From assembly GCA_038240875.1 (NCBI GenBank), contig JBBRGG010000072.1, positions 1-14,603 of the forward strand: DNA of 14,603 bases, read 5' to 3'. The notes below the pieces were generated by a model that was not told the origin of the DNA, did not search any database, and saw nothing but the letters and a program-made list of their open reading frames with translations. Each line of letters begins with the position of its first letter. Position 1 is the stretch's first letter. Source of the stretch: JBBRGG01 sp038240875. Lineage in GTDB: Bacteria; Planctomycetota; Phycisphaerae; Phycisphaerales; UBA1924. Of the stretch, positions 7,690 to 13,400 are shown one piece after another. The position numbers and the translations under genes were made by a program.

Positions 7690-8187
7690 CGCCGCCGAGT
7701 GGTCGATTGGTCTCGCGCAGTCGCCGAATCGTCCAGCGTGCGCGCGGTTGGGGGGGAGGCGGGGCGACACACTCGGCCCAAACCCGAAAGTTCGCGGTAA
7801 ACTTGGCTGTCAGCGACAACTTTGGCTGACGGGCAAGGTACGCCAAATCTGCAACAGATACCGCCGTGCTTCGAGCGCCGCGTCGCCATTCAGGTTTGCA
7901 TCTTCGATAATCACGCTATCAATATTGAATGAACTGGCGTAGCCCGCAAGGCCCGCCGGGTGGTGGACGTTGCGACGTATGGGCGTGGCGTTCGTAGCCT
8001 GGAAGTTCGCCACGATCCGTCATCGTTCGTCATGGCAGAAGAAGGGTTTGCTGCCGCCGTCGGGTTGCTCGAAGGTGCGAAAGCCCAGACTGTTGTAGCC
8101 ATAGGTTGCGAGCGCATCCGAAACGTACTTGAGATTCACCGAGCGGCCAAAGGCGTTGTAGACGAATTGATAGCGATCGTGACGGGT
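7690..8187 (-). pseudogene. Degraded RHS/YD-repeat protein fragment
   Basis: Read on the minus strand from 8187, one frame gives 55 residues of YD-repeat style sequence: RYQFVYNAFGRSV, then ATYGYNSLGFRT, then CHDER. A TGA follows at 8022-8020, where related proteins would carry Trp (DERW). The same frame then resumes with RIVANFQATNATPIRRNVHH, a PAGLAGYASSFNIDSVI block and an LEARRYLLQIWR block before a stop at 7810. A third piece, KVVADSQVYREL, continues in another frame from about 7826, so there is a frameshift near 7830. The order (YDAFGR-like, YRYNGLG-like, DERWR-like, Y-DS, EERRYYLQNWR-like, VVAVADSQG-like) is that of the C-terminal core of RHS proteins of planctomycetes, as I remember the family. 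There is no start codon and the 5' part is missing. It begins three bases beyond the sucD TAA. It is non-functional as it stands. Confidence 0.72.
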
Positions 8188-8190
8188 TAT

Positions 8191-9171
8191 TTAACTTAGT
8201 TTCATCGCCTTGAGTACGGCTTCGCCCATGTCTGCGGGCGACATCGCGACCTGTACCCCTGCGTCCTTCAATGCGGCGATCTTCGCGTCCGCTGTGTCGT
8301 CAGCGCCGCCGATGATCGCGCCAGCGTGGCCCATGCGACGCCCAAGGGGCGCGGTTCGGCCAGCGATGAACGCGGCCACGGGCTTCTTGACGTGCTGCTT
8401 GATGTACATGGCGGCTTCGATTTCGTCCGACCCGCCAATTTCTCCAATCAACAAAATCGCGTGCGTGTCAGGGTCGGCTTCGAACATCGAAACACAATCG
8501 ATGTGGTTGTAGCCACGCACCGGGTCGCCACCGATGCCGACGCAGGTGCTCTGGGCCAGTCCGCGAGCGCTGGTCTGCCACACGGCTTCATATGTCAGCG
8601 TTCCCGATCGTGAAACGATGCCGACCGCTTTGCTAAGCTTGGACTCAGAAATATGCGTGTGAATGTAGCCAGGCATGATTCCGATTTTGCAGCCATTGTT
8701 GGTGTAAGGGTCGCTCGCGCTAGCGCCAGCGCCGGTCTTTGGCCCAGGCGAGATCACGCCTGGACAATTTGGCCCGACCAAGTGAACCTTGCGTTGCGAA
8801 GGGGGCGTTGCGGCACCGCCATTGATCTCATCGAGAAGCGCTCGCGCCCGAATCATGTCTTGAACTGGGATGCCTTCGGTGATCGCACAAATCACGCGGA
8901 TCCCAGCGTGGGCTGCTTCGATGATCGCGTCCGCCGCCAACACTGGTGGCACAAAGATCATGGTCGCGTCCGCGCCTGTTGCTTTCACGGCTTGGTGCAC
9001 AGTGTCGAAGATGGGCAGGCCATTTTCGTCTTTGGTACCGCCTTTGCTGGGCGTGACGCCACCGACCATTTTGGTGCCATAGTGGAAGCACCCCTTTGTA
9101 TGCTGCGCGCCAAACGCGCCGGTGATGCCTTGGCAAATGACACGAGTTTGAGCGTTGATGAGGATTGCCAT
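8191..9171 (-). CDS. sucD: Succinate-CoA ligase (ADP-forming), alpha subunit
   Basis: TCA-cycle enzyme: succinyl-CoA + ADP/GDP + Pi to succinate + ATP/GTP, working with the beta subunit SucC in the cytoplasm. 326 residues from ATG 9171 (MAILINAQTRVICQGITG is the family start). CoA-binding domain with VICQGITGAFG (11-21) and GGVTPSKGGT (37-46); VGPNCPGVISPG (132-143); ligase domain with VGIVSRSGTLTYEA (183-196), GIGGDPVRG (212-220) and LIGEIGG (241-247); and the phosphohistidine in RRMGHAGAI (His282). The family is usually near 290 residues. The excess lies in loops after LLDEI (about 117-128) and before IMPG (about 144-160, Gly/Ala/Ser-rich). No Shine-Dalgarno is evident. sucC is not next to it: 300 bp of spacer and a broken plus-strand gene lie upstream. 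Confidence 0.95.
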   Translation of the reverse strand: MAILINAQTRVICQGITGAFGAQHTKGCFHYGTKMVGGVTPSKGGTKDENGLPIFDTVHQAVKATGADATMIFVPPVLAADAIIEAAHAGIRVICAITEGIPVQDMIRARALLDEINGGAATPPSQRKVHLVGPNCPGVISPGPKTGAGASASDPYTNNGCKIGIMPGYIHTHISESKLSKAVGIVSRSGTLTYEAVWQTSARGLAQSTCVGIGGDPVRGYNHIDCVSMFEADPDTHAILLIGEIGGSDEIEAAMYIKQHVKKPVAAFIAGRTAPLGRRMGHAGAIIGGADDTADAKIAALKDAGVQVAMSPADMGEAVLKAMKLS

Positions 9172-9476
9172 ATGGAAGGCAGTTTAGCCATTCCAGCGGC
9201 CCTTGGCCAAGTCGTCAGTCTGCTACCGAAACCCGATTTGGTCGCGTCGAGCCTGATAGGCACGTAAATGATTTCATAACAACCTTGGCGTTAAAAATAT
9301 GTCACTGCCATAATTAATCGCGAACGGAGTTGCGCGTTGTGATAATTTGGTATCCTATCTAGCGTCCGGGTTCGTTGTCATTGCGTAAGTACGCCAATTC
9401 TCCGGCCTCGGATCTCACGAGAGTTAAGAAGACACAACATGCAATAGTACAATTCCTTGTCCGTGCGCATACATGA
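9172..9476. other. Spacer upstream of sucD
   Basis: About 305 bp separating sucD (minus) from the PEP-CTERM-like gene remnant (plus). It should contain the sucD promoter; no convincing hexamer pair or operator was picked out. There is an AT-rich patch at 9285-9350. I see no gene in it. Confidence 0.6.
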
Positions 9477-10319
9477 CGCGCGAGCCTCGTCACCTTGAGT
9501 GCTGGCCTTGCCATGCCTGCTTGCGTGATGGCGGTCGCGCCGGTTGCGCAAAGCCAGAACATCTGGTGGCCGCAAAATCACTGGAACACTTTCGCCCCTG
9601 AGTTCAACTACAACCTGCCTCCCAACGCCGATGTCGATGCCAATACATCTCGTCGCGGCACCGGAACTCAAAATCCCGCCACCGGCGGCCGAACTAGTTT
9701 CACTCTCGTAACCAACGGTACCGCCTTTGCTTGCGACGTTAATAACACCATCCACGATCACGTAAAATCAGTCATGGCCGGTATGACCACTTCTTCAACC
9801 TGCACGAAAGCGCTGGCGCGTCCGACTACATCGTTATGCCCGTCCTAGCCGATGGCCGTTTTAATTGGCTCGGCGCCGCCAACAAACAGGCCCGCTTCAA
9901 GGTTCAGGTCGAGGTTCAACTTCTTCGGCAAACCCCATGTCCAAGTCCTCTTCTGCCTCTTCCCAACACTTACGCGACCGTGGGCGGGCTGATCACGTTG
10001 GACACAGGTAGGTTCTACGTTCCCGGCGCCGCCGACTACAAAATCGCCTTCATCGAAAACACAACGAGAACGTCAGCGCTTTGTCTTTGCCGTCCCCACG
10101 CTGTGGTTCTTGGCCCTTGATATCTCGAGCACAAATCCCGGAGGCGTACCAGGCGAACTCACCCTCGCCGCGCGATGTAACTTCTACCTTCAGGTGCGAA
10201 ACAACACCAAGACCGCAGTTGTGTATGGCATCGCCGCCAGCTTCATCCTCGTGCCCACGCCTTCGGGCTTGGCGCTCTTCAGCATGGTTGGCATCTACAC
10301 GATTCGTCGTCGCCGCTGA
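9477..10319 (+). pseudogene. Frameshifted exported protein with PEP-CTERM-like anchor
   Basis: Three consecutive plus-strand pieces in different frames look like one protein. Piece 1 (9477 to about 9775) gives a hydrophobic signal-peptide core SLVTLSAGLAMP...APVAQSQ, then Trp/Asn-rich mature sequence (NIWWPQNHWNTFAPEFNY) up to about NTIHDHV. Piece 2 (about 9782-10060) gives YDHFFNLHESAGASDYIVMP and FYVPGAADYKIAFIENT. Piece 3 (about 10062-10319) gives FVFAVPTLWFLALDISSTN and ends VPTPSGLALF plus a hydrophobic stretch and RRRR, the layout of a PEP-CTERM sorting signal as seen in planctomycetes. No proper start lies in frame with the signal peptide. An ATG at 9473 is one frame off, which suggests another frameshift at the 5' end; TTG 9495 would start too late and lose the positive n-region. 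Either a decayed gene or sequencing indels. The intact product would be secreted and membrane- or surface-anchored; its function is unknown. Confidence 0.68.
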
Positions 10320-10367
10320 TCAATGTTGTAATCATAAACTTTTGCATACTAAAGGCTATACCTGTAC

Positions 10368-10403
10368 AAGGCCCTCAAAACGCGTCAAGAGCCTTTGTCT
10401 TTG
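10368..10403 (+). terminator. Possible intrinsic terminator after the PEP-CTERM-like gene
   Basis: AAGGCCCT (10368-10375) can pair with AGAGCCTT (10388-10395) with one C/A mismatch around a 12-base loop, followed by TTTGTCTTTG. The stem is weak and lies about 50 bp past the stop codon. Confidence 0.35.
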
Positions 10404-10756
10404 CCTTATATGGTCCGGCGTTGTTAGCATATTTTTTCTTACATCTTTGTGCCACCAGAATCGCTTCGATCCTGACGCTCTCTACCTTAGACCGCTGCCC
10501 CCCATTCGCCTTGCCGGCGGGCGCCCACCTCTTCCTAAGAATGCGATCTTTATTCAATACATAAGCAGTTTTTACTTTTTTTCTTTGAGATCTGTAGTGA
10601 GGATACTCTTGAACAATCTCCTAAACCAGCAGCAAGGCATTTCGTACTGGCACGATTACTGAATCAAGTAACCGATTACATTTTTTGAATTTGACTGCTA
10701 CAAGCCCAGTAATTACACTCTCTGCAATGGGGGTCACTTTGATCCTCGACCATCTG
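10404..10756. other. AT-rich spacer upstream of the secreted-protein gene
   Basis: About 350 bp with several T-runs. It should carry the promoter of the gene at 10770. I see TTGAAT/TTGACT-like hexamers near 10685-10697 and a TAATTA near 10710, but their spacing is not standard, so I do not call a promoter. No coding sequence recognised. Confidence 0.5.
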
Positions 10757-10765
10757 AAAGGAGCG
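10757..10765 (+). promoter_or_regulatory. Strong Shine-Dalgarno deciding the start at 10770
   Basis: AAAGGAGCG ends a few bases before ATG 10770. Exactly the same nine bases precede the PTPS-family gene at 12353. It supports translation of an otherwise unrecognised gene. Confidence 0.85.
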
Positions 10766-10769
10766 TTAC

Positions 10770-11402
10770 ATGATCGGTTCGCTTAAGAAGATTGGCGTGG
10801 CTGTCTTGGTTAGCGTTGCTGCATTCTTGCCGCTGACGGCGGCAGCGCAGGTCTCCAAGTTTGCATTAAGCGTTGAAGGCAAGGACTCATACACCATCAC
10901 GGCTTCGCTCGCAGCAAATCCTTTAGTGGGCCAGAAAGGTGAGTTCACCGGTACACTCGTCTTTGCAGGCACTCTGCCGCCAGCGGCAGACAACTTTACT
11001 GGCGGGTTTAACACGATGTTAGGAGTTGCCTTCAGCCGACTGGACGACGACACGATCAAGGTCGTCGACGCAAAGGGCAATAAGTTCTGGGTGATAATCA
11101 AAGGCAGTGGCACCGATTTTTCCGCAACCATCAGCGACGGTGTTGACACGATCGCAAAGGCCCAGTTCCGCGGCGTTTGGCACAACGATACTGGTGAGGC
11201 AGGAGCACAAAGCATCCCAACAATCCTCGCTTCAATGGTGGCACAGCAAGTCGTGCCGTCGGCACCGACTGTGCCGATTCCGACAGCACAGGATTGCATC
11301 AGAATGGCGAAAGATGCGTGTCTGAATAGTGGTGGACTCGCAAGTGTGAAGTGGAGCGTAGGTACTTGCGAATTTACCTGTCTCGGTTTCGCGAGACCCT
11401 AA
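10770..11402 (+). CDS. Secreted protein of unknown family with four C-terminal cysteines
   Basis: I do not recognise the family. 210 residues from ATG 10770 behind a strong Shine-Dalgarno. The N-terminus is a clear Sec signal peptide: Lys6/Lys7, a hydrophobic core (IGVAVLVSVAAFLPL) and AAAQ cleavage near residue 26. The mature part (about 27-160) is rich in Thr, Ser, Gly and Val, with alternating strand-like stretches (TGTLVFAGTLPP, KFWVIIKGSGTDFSATI, AKAQFRGVW), suggesting a beta-sandwich. A Pro/Val linker (about 161-172) follows, then a short C-terminal module with the only four cysteines: Cys176, 184, 200 and 204 (C-x7-C-x15-C-x3-C). These probably form two disulfides in the periplasm or outside the cell. 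No membrane anchor or PEP-CTERM signal. It stands alone between two gene-poor spacers. Real gene: confident. Function: unknown. Confidence 0.85.
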   Translation: MIGSLKKIGVAVLVSVAAFLPLTAAAQVSKFALSVEGKDSYTITASLAANPLVGQKGEFTGTLVFAGTLPPAADNFTGGFNTMLGVAFSRLDDDTIKVVDAKGNKFWVIIKGSGTDFSATISDGVDTIAKAQFRGVWHNDTGEAGAQSIPTILASMVAQQVVPSAPTVPIPTAQDCIRMAKDACLNSGGLASVKWSVGTCEFTCLGFARP

Positions 11403-11642
11403 AAACGCAGGCCACTCGAATACTGTGATCTTCCCTTTTCGTAATCGATCATTGGTTCGTTAGTCGTTGTTCTACATACTGTTCATGAACCATTGGAACT
11501 CCTGGAGACAGCCATGATCGAGCGTTCACATTGATAAAACTCATAGGTCGCGTGCTTCTATAATTTCTCAAGATAAAAATCGGGCCTGCGAACACGAACA
11601 CGAATACGAATTAAAATCTAGGCTACCTTTGGGTACATTCTC

Positions 11643-11666
11643 TCTCCGAGCGGGAGTTTTGTCTTA
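11643..11666 (+). terminator. Weak hairpin followed by T-rich tract
   Basis: CTCTC, a short loop, then GGGAG (one T-G wobble) followed by TTTTGTCTT. It is the only terminator-like structure downstream of the secreted-protein gene but lies about 240 bp past its stop, so the link is doubtful. Confidence 0.3.
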
Positions 11667-11713
11667 CTTTCTCTGCACGGTAACGCACGCCTTTCATATG
11701 CATTTTTTGTTAC

Positions 11714-11914
11714 TTACATTATATACACTGTTCTAGGCGTACTCGCGAGCTCAACTTTGAGACGCTCTTCCTCGTTGAGTACATTCACGGGCGAACTTGT
11801 CACCAGCCCGCCTTGCACTGGAGACCTCATAGGCATTACATTTTTTTGGCCATTAGGCAATGACACGCAAAGCAGCATCGGTGTGTGAAGCGAAACTGCA
11901 ACTAACAAACGCAA
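11714..11914 (-). CDS. Doubtful small ORF, 66 codons
   Basis: Starts at TTG 11914 with GAGGTG about 8 bases upstream. Residues 1-20 are hydrophobic (LLVAVSLHTPMLLCVSL), possibly a signal peptide; the middle is Pro/Val/Met-rich; the end is charged (NEEERLKVEL). No family recognised. It lies alone in a gene-poor region and may be chance or a remnant. Confidence 0.2.
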   Translation of the reverse strand: MRLLVAVSLHTPMLLCVSLPNGQKNVMPMRSPVQGGLVTSSPVNVLNEEERLKVELASTPRTVYIM

Positions 11915-12343
11915 GGCACAAACACCTCATGTGCCATAATTAGCTTCGCTATCACGAACCGCGAAGCCATCGGTATCGGGTACAAAGATGAGGGTTCGAA
12001 GCGATCGTGCATGCCGAGCGGTTGGCAGCCTCAGCGTTCGCCAATACCAAACCGTGCAAAGCCTGGTGCATGCGCATGTTCCATGCGTATCTCCATGGAA
12101 CGTTCATCAGACTTTCAAGTTTGAACGCGTATTTGCAAGCAAACCCACACGTACAACAAAATCTCAAGCTGGCCACCCGCTGCTGCGCTCTGCCGATGAG
12201 TACGTCAAAAACCTGCACACGTTTCGCGCGCTTTTTTTCAATCCGCTTGGTCCGCACGCTTGCAACCCTAGTCCTTCGTGCTCCGATCATGTACGTTCCG
12301 AACAATCGGCTGCACCAATCTCCGATAAAACGTAGAATTACAA

Positions 12344-12352
12344 AAGGAGCGC
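12344..12352 (+). promoter_or_regulatory. Shine-Dalgarno of the PTPS-family gene
   Basis: AAAGGAGCG directly before the ATG region of 12353, identical to the one at 10757-10765. The spacing to ATG is short but the core GGAG is complete. It fixes the start at 12353. Confidence 0.75.
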
Positions 12353-12922
12353 ATGTACGAGTTATCCGTGGAATCCGAGTTTTGTGCCGCTCACGCCCCG
12401 ACTATCTCAGGCGTGCGCGAACAAGTCCACGGCCATAATTGGCACGTGACCGTGACCATCGCAGGCGACAAGCTTGATCATGATGGGTTACTCTGCGACT
12501 TCCACACCGTCGAAGCCGTGCTCAAAGCTGTTATCAAACCCTTCGAGAATGCCGACCTCAACGCTGTCCCTTCATTTGATCGCCTCAATCAAACCGCCGA
12601 GCATGTCGCCAGGCATAAAGCTCGCGAAATGGATCATCCCCTCAATGATTCGCTCGCACCTTTCGCGCGGGTCGCCGCGGTCCGCGTGACCGAAGCGCGT
12701 GGCTGCATCGCGACGCATCGAACCTCGCCCAAGGCAAAGGCGAAGGCAGCACCACGATCGCAAAGCCGATCATGGTGGCACGAGATACAAATGCACGAAG
12801 GCAAAAGAACCCAGCCCGGACGGCCGGACCACCCAAGACAAAGACAAGATGCGCGAACCGCGCGTGCGAGTGCAAATGGCGAACGGCGAATCGGGAAAGC
12901 ACTTTGCGTGCCTTGGCTTTAG
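12353..12922 (+). CDS. PTPS/QueD-family protein, PTPS-III-like ExxHGH motif, with aberrant C-terminal tail
   Basis: Family role: 6-pyruvoyl- or 6-carboxy-tetrahydropterin synthase (tetrahydropterin or queuosine pathways), or in the PTPS-III type a folate-pathway bypass of FolB. 189 residues from ATG 12353. The T-fold domain is residues 1 to about 125. Zinc ligands: His14 in CAAHAP and His26/His28 in VHGHNW. The usual catalytic Cys four residues before HGH is Arg22, while Glu23 gives ExxHGH, the PTPS-III hallmark. DGLLCDFHTVEAV (44-56) and NQTAEHVARH (79-88) are family blocks; VRVTEARGC (110-118) is the end of the fold with its conserved Glu. The usual Asp-His of the LDH-x-x-LN block reads Glu-Asn (FENADLN). 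After about residue 125 the frame runs on for about 65 Lys/Arg/Ser-rich residues through a dispersed repeat, so the original stop codon may be lost. Fold assignment is good; activity is uncertain. Confidence 0.8.
   Translation: MYELSVESEFCAAHAPTISGVREQVHGHNWHVTVTIAGDKLDHDGLLCDFHTVEAVLKAVIKPFENADLNAVPSFDRLNQTAEHVARHKAREMDHPLNDSLAPFARVAAVRVTEARGCIATHRTSPKAKAKAAPRSQSRSWWHEIQMHEGKRTQPGRPDHPRQRQDARTARASANGERRIGKALCVPWL
12750..12848 (-). repeat. Dispersed hairpin-repeat element, copy 1
   Basis: Best read on the minus strand, from 12848 down to 12750: a CTTTGTCTTGGGT box, a GGTCCGGCCGTC box, TTGCCTTCGTGC and CTCGTGC boxes, then a hairpin with arms CACCATGATCG (12777-12767) and CGATCGTGGTG (12760-12750) around a 6-base loop. 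One pair is G-U, so the stem is 11 bp on minus-strand RNA but carries a C/A mismatch on the plus strand. The same order of boxes recurs at 13187-13305. It overlaps the tail of the PTPS-family reading frame. Confidence 0.75.
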
Positions 12923-13067
12923 CTGCGAAGCAGGAGCGAATGTTACCAGTGGCGAAGCCGCTGGTACGGCTGCCTACGAAGCTGAATACTGGCAGGGACG
13001 CGCGCGAGTTTGGGAGATTGTTGCGAAAGACTTGCCCGCCTCCGCCGAGCGTAGATTGAATAAATAG
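12849..13067 (+). CDS. Possible small protein, 72 residues
   Basis: ATG 12849 to TAG 13067. It overlaps the last 74 bases of the PTPS-family frame in another phase and begins exactly where repeat copy 1 ends. The translation looks protein-like in its second half (TAAYEAEYWQGRARVWEIV, then AKDLPASAERR), with aromatic residues spaced as in a helix and a Cys pair in CLGFSC. The upstream sequence is A/G-rich but has no clean Shine-Dalgarno. No family recognised. An upstream in-frame extension to 12699 is open but low-complexity. Confidence 0.4.
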   Translation: MREPRVRVQMANGESGKHFACLGFSCEAGANVTSGEAAGTAAYEAEYWQGRARVWEIVAKDLPASAERRLNK

Positions 13068-13186
13068 CATGAACCAGACGCTGCACATCTGGTAACAATC
13101 GCGCGATGCTTAGCAGCGTGGAAAAAAGTCTAATGCGTCATAGATTGAAGAAGGTATCGAGGCAGAAGGTATTAAGACATAAGTTA
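13068..13186. other. Short spacer before repeat copy 2
   Basis: About 120 bp of A/G-rich sequence with several AAGG/GAAGGTAT motifs; it is part of a 333-bp gene-free stretch (13068-13400) otherwise filled by repeat copy 2 and the pyk terminator. No gene or signal recognised. Confidence 0.5.
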
Positions 13187-13305
13187 CACCACGATTGAAG
13201 CAATCATGGTGGCACGAAGGCGAAGTCATGAAATAAAGGCACGAAGACAAAGGCACGAAGTCAAAGGCAGACGGCCGGGACGACCAGACTAACCCAAGTC
13301 AAAGG
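13187..13305 (-). repeat. Dispersed hairpin-repeat element, copy 2
   Basis: On the minus strand: CTTTGACTTGGGT, then GGTCGTCCCGGCCGTC, then 14-bp units CTTTGACTTCGTGC and CTTTGTCTTCGTGC, a diverged unit ending CTTCGTGC, then a hairpin with arms CACCATGATTG (13211-13201) and CAATCGTGGTG (13197-13187) around a 3-base loop. Compared with copy 1 the stem differs at one base pair by a compensatory T-A versus C-G exchange. A 15-base stretch ATCATGGTGGCACGA (plus strand) is identical at 12769-12783 and 13203-13217. Confidence 0.78.
13235..13268. repeat. 14-bp tandem repeat inside element copy 2
   Basis: AAAGGCACGAAGAC (13235-13248), AAAGGCACGAAGTC (13249-13262) and a partial AAAGGC (13263-13268). 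Copy 1 has only diverged single units, so the number of units differs between the copies. Confidence 0.8.
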
Positions 13306-13322
13306 CACCCAAGAACAAACAA

Positions 13323-13358
13323 ATAAGCAAAACACCACAACCTGAGCGATTGTGGTGG
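13323..13358 (-). terminator. Intrinsic terminator of pyruvate kinase
   Basis: On the minus strand CACCACAA (13357-13350), a 9-base loop and TTGTGGTG (13340-13333) form a perfect 8-bp stem (9 with the flanking A-T), followed directly by TTTTGCTTATTT. It lies 43 bp past the pyk stop codon. Its ascending arm CACCACAATCG resembles the arms of the hairpins in repeat copies 1 and 2. Confidence 0.75.
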
Positions 13359-13400
13359 TACGTCGCGATCACAACACCAGACTATTTGCGAATGCTTGGC

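Larger units (their letters stand above)
11403..12343. other. Long gene-poor region
   Basis: About 940 bp between the secreted protein and the PTPS-family gene, with low-complexity and AT-rich patches. A hairpin with a T-run lies near 11643 (separate entry). A 66-codon minus-strand frame (11714-11914, TTG start with a GAGGTG about 8 bases before it) reads like protein near its end (SPVNVLNEEERLKVEL) and has a hydrophobic start, but it matches nothing I know. The 12000-12300 part has overlapping open frames on both strands with Cys/Arg/His-rich, unconvincing translations. No RNA gene could be identified; a GGTTCGAA at 11993 is not flanked by a pairing T-stem. Confidence 0.5.

Noticed and set aside
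11985..12010. GGTTCGAA resembling the T-loop of a tRNA
   Set aside because: The flanking bases do not form a T-stem, and no acceptor or anticodon stem could be built around it.
12007..12305. Overlapping open frames on both strands in the spacer before the PTPS-family gene
   Set aside because: Translations are Cys/Arg/His-rich and lack any family pattern; neither strand has a ribosome site of quality.
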